NCBI GenBank assembly: GCA_947476955.1
Contig: CANJSS010000004.1
Span: 1-45,697 of the forward strand
Length of the DNA stretch: 45,697 nucleotides
From: Flavobacteriales bacterium
GTDB lineage: Bacteria > Bacteroidota > Bacteroidia > Flavobacteriales_D > Crocinitomicaceae
Reading direction: 5' to 3'
The notes under the pieces were generated by a model, which saw only the letters and a program-made list of their open reading frames with translations, ran no database searches and had not been told where the DNA came from. Made by a program: the position numbers and the translations under genes. Shown piece after piece: positions 34,659-43,514 of this stretch (position 1 is its first letter; every line of letters begins with the position of its first letter).

Positions 34659-35786
34659 ATGGCTAGAAAAAAAACGGCAATTGTATCTGTTACCAATGAT
34701 TTATTTACGGATAATCGGGTAGATAAAATTTGCCTTTTTCTAGAACAACAAGGGTACAATGTAACGCTTGTCGGCAGAAAAAAGAAAGACAGTGTGGAGC
34801 TGAAGACGCGGAGCTATAAAACAGTTCGAATGCGGTTATTTGTAGAAAAAGGCCCTTTATTCTACGCTTCTTTTTCTTTAAGACTTTTTTTGTTTTTACT
34901 TTTTAAGCGAACCGACCTTCTTGTTTCAAATGATTTGGATACTTTATTGGCAAACTACAGTGTGAGTAAATTCAAAAGCAGCACCCGCTTGGTTTACGAT
35001 TCACACGAATATTTTACCGAAGTTCCAGAATTAATAAATCGTCCATCCGTTCAGAAATTTTGGGAAGGAATTGAGCATTGGATCTTTCCAAAATTGGAGA
35101 CAATTTATACTGTCAATGAATCTATTGCGCAGCTGTATTCCAAGAAATATTCCAAAAAAGTATCTGTTGTGCGAAATATTACTCCAAAATGGAACTCCGA
35201 AATCAACGCAACGAAAAAAGAAATGGGAATTCCGGAAGACACATTTTTGGTAATAATGCAAGGCGCAGGTATTAATATCGATCGAGGTGGAGAAGAGGCG
35301 GTTGAAGCAATGAAACTGCTCAAAAATGTTACGCTTTTAATCGTTGGGGATGGGGATGTTATTCCGCAACTTAAAAAGCGCGTTATGGATTATGGTCTGC
35401 AGAATGCCGTTTTGTTTTTTGGAAAAAGACCCTACAACGAAATGATGGTTTTTACCCATTTTGCAGATATTGGATTGACTTTAGATAAACCAACAAATTT
35501 AAATTACCGCTACTCATTACCAAATAAAGTGTTTGATTATATGCATGCTAATACACCACTAATTTGTACACAATTAGTGGAAGTGGAAAGGCTGGTTTTG
35601 AAGTATAATATTGGGGTTGTTTTAACAGAATTCTCTCCAGAAAAATTAGCTGAAACGATTTCAGAATTACAGAAAAATCCAACCCTTTTATCTGAATTTA
35701 AAGAAAATTGTACCCTTGCGGCCCGCACTGAAAATTGGGAAACGGAACGAAAAATACTCGAGCAAATTTATCCAAAAGTTGATTAA
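34659..35786 (+). CDS. Glycosyltransferase, GT4-like
   Basis: This 375-residue cytosolic GT-B glycosyltransferase has an N-terminal donor/acceptor Rossmann half (TNDLFTDNRVDKICLFLEQQGY, then SNDLDTLLANY and RLVYDSHEYFTEVPEL) and a C-terminal nucleotide-sugar half (MQGAGINIDRGGEEAVEAM, LLIVGDGD, and LTLDKPTNLNYRYSLPNKVFDYMHANTPLI). The C-terminal E-x7-E/YR region of GT4 enzymes is approximated here. The donor is unknown. Its 3' end overlaps the next glycosyltransferase gene by 8 nt, so the two probably work on one glycan. Confidence 0.9.
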   Translation: MARKKTAIVSVTNDLFTDNRVDKICLFLEQQGYNVTLVGRKKKDSVELKTRSYKTVRMRLFVEKGPLFYASFSLRLFLFLLFKRTDLLVSNDLDTLLANYSVSKFKSSTRLVYDSHEYFTEVPELINRPSVQKFWEGIEHWIFPKLETIYTVNESIAQLYSKKYSKKVSVVRNITPKWNSEINATKKEMGIPEDTFLVIMQGAGINIDRGGEEAVEAMKLLKNVTLLIVGDGDVIPQLKKRVMDYGLQNAVLFFGKRPYNEMMVFTHFADIGLTLDKPTNLNYRYSLPNKVFDYMHANTPLICTQLVEVERLVLKYNIGVVLTEFSPEKLAETISELQKNPTLLSEFKENCTLAARTENWETERKILEQIYPKVD

Positions 35787-36906
35787 ACAAAAAATACATA
35801 TCGTGTCTTTGGACGTTCCTTTTCCGGCGGATTATGGTGGCGCAATAGATATTTTTTACCGGATAAAAGCCCTGCATAAATTGGGGTTTGACATAACCCT
35901 GCACGTCTTTGAATACGGTCGTGGAAAACAGCAAGAATTAGATAAATTCGCAAAAGTCATTTATTATTCGCGGAAAAGAAGCGTTTTTCAGCTATTGGGA
36001 AGTCGTCCATTTGTTGTTTCTTCTCGCCGCTCTAAGGCTTTACTAGCGAATTTATTGCAGGACAATTCTCCAATTATTTTTGAAGGATTGCATACAACCT
36101 GGTATCTGGAAAATGAAGAAATTCAACAAAGACTTACCTTTGTTCGCGCTCACAATGTGGAGCATGAATATTACAACGGCCTTAAAAAAAACGCTCTATT
36201 TTTAAAGCGCTTTTATTTTTATCAAGAGGCTAAAAAACTTAAACGGTATCAAACGATTTTAGCGAAATGTAAACACGTTCTTGCTATAAAATTAGAAGAT
36301 GCAGAATACCTGAAAAAGTTCAATTCGAGCATATATATTTTACCCGCTTCAATTCCGGATATTATAGGGGAATTCATACCGGTAAAAAGGTATTCTTTGT
36401 TTCATGGAAACTTATCCGTAAAGGAAAATGAGTCTGCCGCAATATGGATTATTAGCGCCTTGAAAAGCGTAATCGACCCTACTTTTCCATTAGTAATCGC
36501 TGGAAAAAATCCAACGAAGAAATTGCAGGAAATTTGTCGCAAAGAAAAAATTGAATTGCTAGCAAATCCATCGGAGATAGTATTACACAAGCTTATTCAG
36601 GAAGCACAGATTCATGTTCTATATACGAGCATCCCAGCAGGGGTAAAGTTAAAATTATTGGCTTGCATTATGAGTTCAGGACAAATCCTTGTAAATGATA
36701 AAATGGTTTTAGGTTCTACCCTGGAGAAATTTTGCACAATCGCAAAAGACGCAAAGGAGTTTAAAATCGATTATATTGGCTTACAAAATGGCGTGTTGAC
36801 CAGAGAAGAATTTGCACAACGGGCGCAATTTATACAAGCAAATTTTAACAATGAGCAGAATTGCAGTTTAATTCAAAAAATAATTAGCCATGAAATTAGT
36901 TTGTAG
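35779..36906 (+). CDS. Glycosyltransferase (GT-B type), TTG start
   Basis: This protein of about 375 residues starts at TTG 35779 (MIKQKIHIVSLDVPFPADYG), which overlaps the preceding stop as TTGATTAA. Further upstream start codons would overlap the first glycosyltransferase by 71 nt. It has a GT-B N-terminus (PFPADYGGAIDIFYRIKALH), a middle SRRSKALLANLLQDNSPIIF segment and a C-terminal SLFHGNLSVKENESAAIWII segment with later PAGVKLKLLACI. The nucleotide-sugar donor is unknown. It is followed by an overlap of 17 nt with the alpha/beta hydrolase gene. Confidence 0.85.
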   Translation: MIKQKIHIVSLDVPFPADYGGAIDIFYRIKALHKLGFDITLHVFEYGRGKQQELDKFAKVIYYSRKRSVFQLLGSRPFVVSSRRSKALLANLLQDNSPIIFEGLHTTWYLENEEIQQRLTFVRAHNVEHEYYNGLKKNALFLKRFYFYQEAKKLKRYQTILAKCKHVLAIKLEDAEYLKKFNSSIYILPASIPDIIGEFIPVKRYSLFHGNLSVKENESAAIWIISALKSVIDPTFPLVIAGKNPTKKLQEICRKEKIELLANPSEIVLHKLIQEAQIHVLYTSIPAGVKLKLLACIMSSGQILVNDKMVLGSTLEKFCTIAKDAKEFKIDYIGLQNGVLTREEFAQRAQFIQANFNNEQNCSLIQKIISHEISL

Positions 36907-38269
36907 CATCTATATCCTATTTTTTAGTTTGTTTGGATTTTCCCAAATAGATGGGATTTGGCACACCAGTTTTTCCATAATGGGCATGACAAATAAAATA
37001 GAAATGTCTATACGAGATTATCCAAATCAAACAGGAATTTTTCTTACAGAAACAGGTAAATTTAAAGATGTCCGAATGGATAAGGTGGAAATAACGGATT
37101 CTTCCCTTTCTTTTAGTTGGACGAAAATAGGCCTTTCCTTCAAGGGAAAATACTTTTCAAATGGCGATTCATTGGTTGGGGTTCTCTCGCAGATGGACAT
37201 AAAATGGCCGGCAAATTTTTACCGACAAGAGCAAGCGCAGATTGAGATTAAGCGTCCACAAGAGCCAAAAGAACCGTTCTCCTATTCGAGTCAGGAAGTG
37301 AGTATAAAAAATGGAGCGATTACCCTATCTGGAACGCTCACTTTACCGAACGCTAGTGAATTTAATTATCCAATTGTGGTCTTAGCTTCTGGATCTGGTC
37401 CACAGGATAGAAACTGTGAAATTCTCGGACATAAATCCTTTTTGGTGATTGCAGATTATTTAGCAAAGAACGGAATTGGATGTTTGCGGTTTGACGACCG
37501 CGGTTATGGCAAAAGCACCGGAGTTTTCCAGAAAGCAACATTGGAAGATTTTGCTTCTGATGTGAAAGCATGCGTTGATTTTATAGCCAGAGATTCTCGT
37601 TTTTCGGACAATAAAATTGGAATTATCGGTCATTCGGAGGGCGGAATGCACGCGCTAATTGCCGCAAAAAAGAACAAACAAGTAGATTTTGTCGTTGAAT
37701 TGGCAAGTGTTGGAACTTCTGGAGCGGAAGTGTTAATTGAGCAACAATATTTGGTGCCTCTAAAAATGGGCAAATCGGAGGAATATGCGAAATGGAATTC
37801 AAATCTTTATGCTGGAATATGTCTCATTTTGATGGATTATTCGATTGAAAAATCAATCGATCCCATGAATGATTTTTTGCGTGAAATGTACCAAAAAGCA
37901 CCACAAGAATATAAGAATCAAATGACTGAAATGAATTTTAACATGGCGTTAAACCAGTTTTTGAACAACGAGTGGGGGAGGCAATTTATCGCTTTTGAAA
38001 CGAAGGATTATTTAAAAAAACTGAAAGTTCCACTTCTTGTTATAAATGGTTCTGAGGACATTCAAGTTCCTGCGAAATCCAGTCAGGCCTCGTTTTCATT
38101 ATATGCTTCAAACAAATCGAAAGAGAAAATGAAACTAATTTTAGCGGAAGGATTAAACCATTTATTTCAACACTGTAAAACCTGTAGCGTCTTGGAATAT
38201 GGTGAGCTAGAGGAAACTTTTTCGACAGATATTTTGCTTCAAATGACGAATTGGATCAACGAATTATAG
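36890..38269 (+). CDS. Exported alpha/beta hydrolase
   Basis: This 459-residue protein has a short signal peptide (MKLVCSIYILFFSLFGFSQ), an N-terminal beta-rich domain (about residues 20-115) and an alpha/beta hydrolase domain (about 140-459). The triad is S249 in GHSEGG, D390 in NGSEDIQVP and H424 in GLNHLFQH. An oxyanion-side motif, GSGPQDRN, lies at 168-175 (about 13 residues after LTLPNASEF). The architecture matches Bacteroidota 'hydrolase of the alpha/beta superfamily' proteins with a preceding lipocalin-like module. The substrate (ester, acyl group or peptide) is unknown. It overlaps the second glycosyltransferase by 17 nt, so it may trim or modify the glycan made by that pair. Confidence 0.87.
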   Translation: MKLVCSIYILFFSLFGFSQIDGIWHTSFSIMGMTNKIEMSIRDYPNQTGIFLTETGKFKDVRMDKVEITDSSLSFSWTKIGLSFKGKYFSNGDSLVGVLSQMDIKWPANFYRQEQAQIEIKRPQEPKEPFSYSSQEVSIKNGAITLSGTLTLPNASEFNYPIVVLASGSGPQDRNCEILGHKSFLVIADYLAKNGIGCLRFDDRGYGKSTGVFQKATLEDFASDVKACVDFIARDSRFSDNKIGIIGHSEGGMHALIAAKKNKQVDFVVELASVGTSGAEVLIEQQYLVPLKMGKSEEYAKWNSNLYAGICLILMDYSIEKSIDPMNDFLREMYQKAPQEYKNQMTEMNFNMALNQFLNNEWGRQFIAFETKDYLKKLKVPLLVINGSEDIQVPAKSSQASFSLYASNKSKEKMKLILAEGLNHLFQHCKTCSVLEYGELEETFSTDILLQMTNWINEL

Positions 38270-38279
38270 CCTTCTAATT

Positions 38280-39533
38280 TTACTTTTCTACCTCATTGTC
38301 CCGAAAAGCGGAAGGAATTAAATCTGGAATTATTTTTAATACCAAAGGCAACAAAAACGCCCCGCCAGGGAGCATAAATATAGCGAGTGACGGCATCGAT
38401 TTTACAATATCCATAAACTGCAGTTTTACGGTTTCTTTTTCCTCCTTGGAAAGCTCTGTCATGGTAGATTTACGAATTAGAGAAACCAATTCTTTGCTTT
38501 GTTTTAGCTCGGTTGCCAGTTTATCTGTGTTTCTTCCTAGAATTTTTATCCACCGTTTTGACAAACTACTGTATACTTTTTCTACGGAAGAGGACGATTT
38601 TAGAAAGGGAATATCTTTTTGATTATTTAGAAGGAATTGTTCTGTTAAAGTCAGCCCAAAATTTAGTTGGCTATCGGAAACACCAATATGCTCGCTCAAG
38701 ATTTGTAAAAAGGACAGCTCTCCCTTTGATTGATCGTAATTGGAAAAAATAACGAACGACGCTAAATCCACCAAAAATAGTTTCAGCAATTCATTCGACT
38801 TTACTTGTTCTGTAAAGTCCTTTAAAGCTGCCCCTTTTTGGAATCGGGCTTCTGCAATATCGCGTTGTGTTTCAGATAAATTAGCGGACGCTAAAAATAC
38901 GGAAAACAAATCCTGTTCATTTGAATCTATAACCCCATCAGACATACACGCCAAAGAAATTGCTGTCAAGGTATTCATTGCCATTTCATCATAATTCAAC
39001 AGTGTACTTTTACTATGATTCGTTAGAAAATCATAAAATAAAATTACATCTAAATAGATGAGCACATTATTGAAATAATTTACCCAAAGTCTATTTTCTA
39101 GAAAATTGATTTTGATATCTACACGCTTTGAAAAAATTGTTTCAATTTTTTCTTCTTCTTTCTCTTTTAAGAAGAAAGTAAAGATTTTTTTAATTGCTGA
39201 TGACCCATGGAATCCATAAAAATCTGTTAAAGCCTGACTAAATTCTTTTTTATCTATTTTTCCTCCGTTCGTATTTAGTGAATAAACAAGTAAAAGCGAT
39301 TCGAATAATAGGATTTTTAATTTCTCTTCCGCAGTCCATTTTGTGGTGTCCATATTTTGGGCGAAAAGCAATTGATTTGGGAATCCGAAAATTATTCCTG
39401 TTCTTGCAAGGGAAGCATGAATAAATGCTGTCTCCTCCATTTCTGCTGACCGTTCATAGCTTATATTAATCTGGTTTTTTCCAACCAAATCAAAATATTT
39501 ATTGATCCAACCTTTTGAACTAGGGACAAGCAT
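38280..39533 (-). CDS. LETM1-related, TerB-containing biofilm-associated-type protein
   Basis: This 417-residue cytoplasmic or membrane-associated protein is convergent with the hydrolase gene (10 nt between stops). The middle (about residues 187-225) holds a TerB-like segment (TAISLACMSDGVIDSNEQDLFSVF). The C-terminus has a LETM1-like motif (FMDIVKSMPSLAIFMLPGGAFLLPLVLKIIPDLIPSAF, about 365-405). I recall Bacteroidota proteins with this pattern annotated as 'LETM1-related biofilm-associated protein'. The hydrophobic C-terminal hairpin suggests membrane insertion. The mechanism is unknown. It is a single gene. Confidence 0.8.
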   Translation of the reverse strand: MLVPSSKGWINKYFDLVGKNQINISYERSAEMEETAFIHASLARTGIIFGFPNQLLFAQNMDTTKWTAEEKLKILLFESLLLVYSLNTNGGKIDKKEFSQALTDFYGFHGSSAIKKIFTFFLKEKEEEKIETIFSKRVDIKINFLENRLWVNYFNNVLIYLDVILFYDFLTNHSKSTLLNYDEMAMNTLTAISLACMSDGVIDSNEQDLFSVFLASANLSETQRDIAEARFQKGAALKDFTEQVKSNELLKLFLVDLASFVIFSNYDQSKGELSFLQILSEHIGVSDSQLNFGLTLTEQFLLNNQKDIPFLKSSSSVEKVYSSLSKRWIKILGRNTDKLATELKQSKELVSLIRKSTMTELSKEEKETVKLQFMDIVKSMPSLAIFMLPGGAFLLPLVLKIIPDLIPSAFRDNEVEK

Positions 39534-39722
39534 AATTACATATTCAAATTATCCGGTAAAATTACAACTATTGCAGCAAAAAACGAGTAAAATTTATAGG
39601 AAGGTACTCAATGAATTTATTCATAAAGGGAACCGTTTTAAAAAAAGTATACTGCAAGGAAATTGTTGCTCCATTGCCAAAACTGGCGTGAAAAGAAAAA
39701 AATTGCGGATTAAAAATAAAAG

Positions 39723-39759
39723 TTGCTTAATCATTCCTTGGAATTTAATGAAGACGCAA
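39723..39759 (-). terminator. Candidate imperfect terminator after the lamin-tail-domain gene
   Basis: The minus-strand RNA could pair TTGC...GCAA and TTAA/ATTCC with GGAAT/TTAA (one bulge), followed by the U-rich CTTTTATTTTT. The imperfect stem makes this a weak call. Confidence 0.35.
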
Positions 39760-39768
39760 TTTACTTTT

Positions 39769-42348
39769 TTAAATTTTTCCTGCGACTACAAACGCCTTCG
39801 TTTTAGTATAAATTAATGTGCCATTCGTTGAAAAAGCTTCAAAAACAGCCACGTGAGTTCCAATTTTTGCCTTAACGCCTTTGTCGGAAATGCCATCCCA
39901 AGTAAATGTTCCACTTGAAGCTAATAATTCGTTACTAAAAAGGGTCCTGACTTCCCTTCCGCGATCATCAAAAATTGTAAATTTCCCAAGTAATCCAGAT
40001 TCGCTCATCGAATAGTTGATTTGAAGAAAATCCTCGTTTCCGTCGTTGTCCGGAGAAATAGTTTGGCTGGTAAAAGTAAATTCACCCGACATTAATGCAG
40101 GTAAGTATTGAGAATTTTTTCCGCCAGGTGTTGCAAATCCAATTGCTTCTGCCGCGGAATGCCAATTATTTGAATCATCTGATGGTCCGCTTGGATCAAT
40201 TTTTTCCAAAGAAACACCATCTGTGTTATCTAGCAACTTGAAATGCCAATCATCAGAATAGGAAACTTTGTCAATTATTGCAGCGCCATAGACTAAATAA
40301 ACAGTACTTGAATCGTTAGTGAAAGTTGGAAGTTCGCTAAAGACAAATTTTCCAGAAATAGCCGCAGGATAGTTTTGTTTAACAAAAGCGGAATCTTTTC
40401 CAATTACTGCATACTCTTTTGGTGATAAATAATAATGCTGAACAATTGCCTTTTTATTAGCAATTGAATCGTCGTAATTTCCAATTTCATACAAATAAAG
40501 ATCCAATAACTTCGAGGAAGTGTTGTATACTTCAATCCAATCGTAACCTCCAGTATATGGGTCGAATAAAATTTCATTGATTACAAGATCTCCGGAAACT
40601 GCATTTTCCGGCAAAGCAAAAGCGCCACTTAAATTTGCTGTATTCATCCAACAATCGCTGATATTCTCGAGGAATATTGTATACGTTTGACTACCGATCA
40701 AATTTTCTACAAATTGGTAAGTAACGGTCGTTGGAAACGGATTGGAGATAAATGTATTTGCTAAAGTTAAATTTGGAGAAAATGAAACCAAAGCATTCGC
40801 TAAAAATGTAGAATCCATCCCTTCCGAAAAAGTTACTGTAAGGTAATTTGGTGCCTGGGGTAATAATTGTAGTATACTTGGTGCAGTCGCATCTGGCGAA
40901 AGATCTTTTACCGAATTTTCAAGTCCGGGTGTTCCGCCAATTACAGCAATACTTCCTTTCCAATTGCTTGCATCCGAACATGGGTCATTCGGATTGATTA
41001 ATTCAATGGAATAGCCGCCATCTTCTTTCGATGGATCTTGATACCAACTATCTGTATAGGAGATTTTATCTAAGATATTTCCATTCAAATCTTTCAATAC
41101 AATGTCGTCTCCAGTATTATTTAAACTTGGAAAACTAGTCACCGCTGCTGCCACAAGAAAGGAATCTATTTTGGTTGAAGAACACAACACCAAATATTCA
41201 CCTGGATAAAGCCATTTTTGCTGAATTGTTCCATCGGAAGAATTATCTCCTAATTTCCACCCGTCCAAATTAAAATATTTGAAGCTGTTGTTATATAGTT
41301 CAACGTATTCTACTAGCGGTAAACCGACAGAAGGATTTTCATCACAAAGAAATTCGGTGATTATAACATCTCCAACTATGGGGTTTTCTGCCACAAGATA
41401 GGTGAGCGATATAGTCTGAACAGCAGAACTATTCAGTGCAATATCTTCTATATTGTTTGCGAATATGGTATACGTGTTTCCGTTTACCAGAGGGAATGTT
41501 GTTGTTAAATGAACAAGTGCTGGATTATTTGCATCAAGAACCGCCGATGTTGCAGATAAAAATGGCTGAATGTCATAGAGTGTTTCATCTTCTGCAGTAA
41601 CAGGATTTAATGCCTCGTTGAATAAAACATCAATTTGCGAAGCACTTATAGCGTTTGCGGTTAATAGCACTGGGGGAATAATATCATAAATTATAGGGCC
41701 AACATAGAAATCATCGAAGAAATGTTTCTGAAAAAAAGATGCCGTGGATTGTGTGATGGAAATCCCGAAAAAGCTACTCGTTGGATTGACGGCGTCTGTA
41801 ATAATTCCTTCTGTAAAGTAAGTGTTTCCGCTTCCGCTGATATCTCGCTCAACTTTCCATTCATAGGCTGGAGAACAGGTTACTTTTATCTTCAAATAAT
41901 TGTTGGTAGTGTTTGTGATTCCATCTGCACCATCAATTATTTTTGTAGAAACACCTGCAACTTTTCGAAACAGCGAAATTTCGTCGGTAGTTCCTCCAAT
42001 TCGAATAAAATAGCCACTAATAGCAGAGTTTAATAAGTTTGATTGGTTAGAAGTCAGGTAGATATCTGTATAATTTGCACTAGAAGTGTTGAAATTCAAA
42101 TACGTGTAAAATTCCCATTGTCCGCCTGCAACTTGTGTGCTTTGGGTTGCCAGATAAAAACTTGAACTTATAATTGTTTTATTAGAACGCAATTGTAAAT
42201 CGCCTGCAACATCCAAAAGTGTAAAAACGGAGTCATCGCCCAACCAGGTTGGATTGCTCGTGGTATTATTATCCGAAAAATCCTCTGATAATTGCGCGTG
42301 CACAAACTGTTGAAGTAGAAAAATAAAAATGGCTAAAAAGTATTTCAT
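39769..42348 (-). CDS. Large surface protein with lamin-tail domains and gliding/FlgD-like C-terminus
   Basis: This protein of about 859 residues starts at the ATG at 42348 (MKYFLAIFIFLLQQFVHAQ, signal peptide). After an N-terminal jelly-roll-like segment there are bacterial Ig/Big_5-like strands. Two lamin-tail (LTD) domains follow: GDVIITEFLCDENP, LVEYVELYNNSFKYFNLDGW and, later, GDLVINEILFDPYTGGYDWI with EVYNTSSKLLDLYLYEIG. The C-terminal domain (ISPDNDGNEDFLQINYSM, then FTIFDDRGREVRTLF and FTWDGISDKG) resembles a gliding/CHU_C or FlgD-like type IX tail. LTD proteins are often secreted and may carry nucleases, but none is seen here. A surface structural role is inferred. Confidence 0.87.
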   Translation of the reverse strand: MKYFLAIFIFLLQQFVHAQLSEDFSDNNTTSNPTWLGDDSVFTLLDVAGDLQLRSNKTIISSSFYLATQSTQVAGGQWEFYTYLNFNTSSANYTDIYLTSNQSNLLNSAISGYFIRIGGTTDEISLFRKVAGVSTKIIDGADGITNTTNNYLKIKVTCSPAYEWKVERDISGSGNTYFTEGIITDAVNPTSSFFGISITQSTASFFQKHFFDDFYVGPIIYDIIPPVLLTANAISASQIDVLFNEALNPVTAEDETLYDIQPFLSATSAVLDANNPALVHLTTTFPLVNGNTYTIFANNIEDIALNSSAVQTISLTYLVAENPIVGDVIITEFLCDENPSVGLPLVEYVELYNNSFKYFNLDGWKLGDNSSDGTIQQKWLYPGEYLVLCSSTKIDSFLVAAAVTSFPSLNNTGDDIVLKDLNGNILDKISYTDSWYQDPSKEDGGYSIELINPNDPCSDASNWKGSIAVIGGTPGLENSVKDLSPDATAPSILQLLPQAPNYLTVTFSEGMDSTFLANALVSFSPNLTLANTFISNPFPTTVTYQFVENLIGSQTYTIFLENISDCWMNTANLSGAFALPENAVSGDLVINEILFDPYTGGYDWIEVYNTSSKLLDLYLYEIGNYDDSIANKKAIVQHYYLSPKEYAVIGKDSAFVKQNYPAAISGKFVFSELPTFTNDSSTVYLVYGAAIIDKVSYSDDWHFKLLDNTDGVSLEKIDPSGPSDDSNNWHSAAEAIGFATPGGKNSQYLPALMSGEFTFTSQTISPDNDGNEDFLQINYSMSESGLLGKFTIFDDRGREVRTLFSNELLASSGTFTWDGISDKGVKAKIGTHVAVFEAFSTNGTLIYTKTKAFVVAGKI

Positions 42349-42351
42349 TCG

Positions 42352-42385
42352 TTTGTTTTCTTTGAAAGTAAATATACTAATTTTG
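42352..42385 (+). promoter_or_regulatory. asd: Promoter of asd
   Basis: TTTG (42352-42355), a 22-nt spacer and an exact -7 box TAATTTTG (42378-42385) lie 20 nt before the asd ATG. It is one of the best promoter matches in the window. It sits in a 57-nt divergent gap with the lamin-tail-domain gene. Confidence 0.65.
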
Positions 42386-42405
42386 GTCAATCAAATTATG
42401 CGTTT

Positions 42406-43392
42406 ATGAAAGTTGCAGTTGTAGGAGCTACCGGTATGGTTGGTAATGTAATGTTAAAAGTTCTGCGTGAACAAAATTTCCCTATTACGGAATTAATTCC
42501 CGTTGCTTCTGAAAAATCTATCGGCACGGAAATTGATTTTGGTGGCTTGATGTTTAAAGTTGTTGGAATGGAAACCGCTATTGCGATGCGTCCAGACATA
42601 GCATTATTTTCAGCGGGTGGAGAAACTTCGCTGGAATGGGCGCCAAAATTTGCTGCCATTGGTTGTACGGTTATAGATAATTCTTCTGCTTGGCGCATGG
42701 ATACAACAAAAAAATTGATTGTTCCCGAAATTAACGGGGAGATTTTAACTTCTGAAGATAAAATTATTGCCAATCCAAATTGCAGCACGATTCAATTGGT
42801 TTTAGCGCTTTCGCCATTGCATAAAGCATATAAGGTAAAACGAGTGGTTGTTTCTACGTACCAATCCATTACTGGAACAGGCGTAAAAGCAGTGCAGCAA
42901 ATGGAAAACGAACGAAATGGAATTTCCGGTGAAATGGCATATAAATACCCGATTGATAAAAATTGTATTCCTCAATGCGACTCTTTCGAGGAAAACGGGT
43001 ATACGAAGGAAGAGATGAAATTATCGAATGAAACAAAAAAAATATTGGATACGGCAATCAACGTAACGGCAACTGCAGTGCGGGTGCCGGTTGTTGGCGG
43101 CCATTCGGAAGCAGTCAATATTGAGTTTGAAAAGGAATTTGATTTAGCAGATGTTCGACGTTTATTGCACGAGCAACCTGGGCTTGTTTTAAAAGATGAC
43201 TCAACAGCGTATTCCTATCCAATGCCAAAATATGCTGAAGGGAAGGATGCTGTTTTTGTTGGCCGAATTCGTCGCGATGAATCGCAGCCAAAAACCCTAA
43301 ACATGTGGATTGTTGCAGATAATTTGCGGAAAGGCGCAGCAACGAATGCGGTTCAAATCGCGAAATTATTGATTGAAAAAGGATTGATTTAA
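42406..43392 (+). CDS. asd: Aspartate-semialdehyde dehydrogenase
   Basis: This 328-residue NADPH enzyme reduces aspartyl phosphate to the semialdehyde, on the path to lysine/diaminopimelate, threonine and methionine. The Rossmann motif VVGATGMVGN (residues 5-14), catalytic C126 in ANPNCSTIQ and H233 in VVGGHSEAVN are present. Other typical blocks are SAGGETSLEWAP, YQSITGTGVKA and VGRIRRD. The length is normal. It is a single gene and follows a strong promoter. Diaminopimelate from this pathway feeds peptidoglycan, but no related genes are nearby. Confidence 0.97.
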   Translation: MKVAVVGATGMVGNVMLKVLREQNFPITELIPVASEKSIGTEIDFGGLMFKVVGMETAIAMRPDIALFSAGGETSLEWAPKFAAIGCTVIDNSSAWRMDTTKKLIVPEINGEILTSEDKIIANPNCSTIQLVLALSPLHKAYKVKRVVVSTYQSITGTGVKAVQQMENERNGISGEMAYKYPIDKNCIPQCDSFEENGYTKEEMKLSNETKKILDTAINVTATAVRVPVVGGHSEAVNIEFEKEFDLADVRRLLHEQPGLVLKDDSTAYSYPMPKYAEGKDAVFVGRIRRDESQPKTLNMWIVADNLRKGAATNAVQIAKLLIEKGLI

Positions 43393-43460
43393 TCGAAATT
43401 GAGTTCGTTCATACTATTAATTATTGTACGTAGAATGTATTCACCTATTCTTATTGGAAT

Positions 43461-43488
43461 AAAAAAGGCTGCCCCATTTGAGACAGCC
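43461..43488 (-). terminator. Intrinsic terminator downstream of the predicted outer-membrane protein
   Basis: The minus-strand RNA forms a 9-bp stem (GGCTGTCTC / GGGGCAGCC, including two G-U pairs) with loop AAAT and a following U6. It lies 27 nt after the stop of the gene at 43515 and 69 nt after the convergent asd stop. Confidence 0.8.
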
Positions 43489-43514
43489 AATCCATAGTGA
43501 GTAGTGGTTGTATT

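Noticed and set aside
39611-39624. 14-nt palindrome ATGAATTTATTCAT
   Set aside because: AT-rich and low-complexity; easily expected by chance and not placed at a promoter.
39502-39816. 104-codon plus-strand open frame over the gap between the LETM1-type and lamin-tail-domain genes
   Set aside because: Lysine- and cysteine-rich, no recognisable pattern, overlaps the ends of two convincing genes on the other strand, and has no promoter.
42396-42788. 130-codon minus-strand open frame within asd
   Set aside because: It is the antisense frame of a highly conserved enzyme gene, with no start context of its own.
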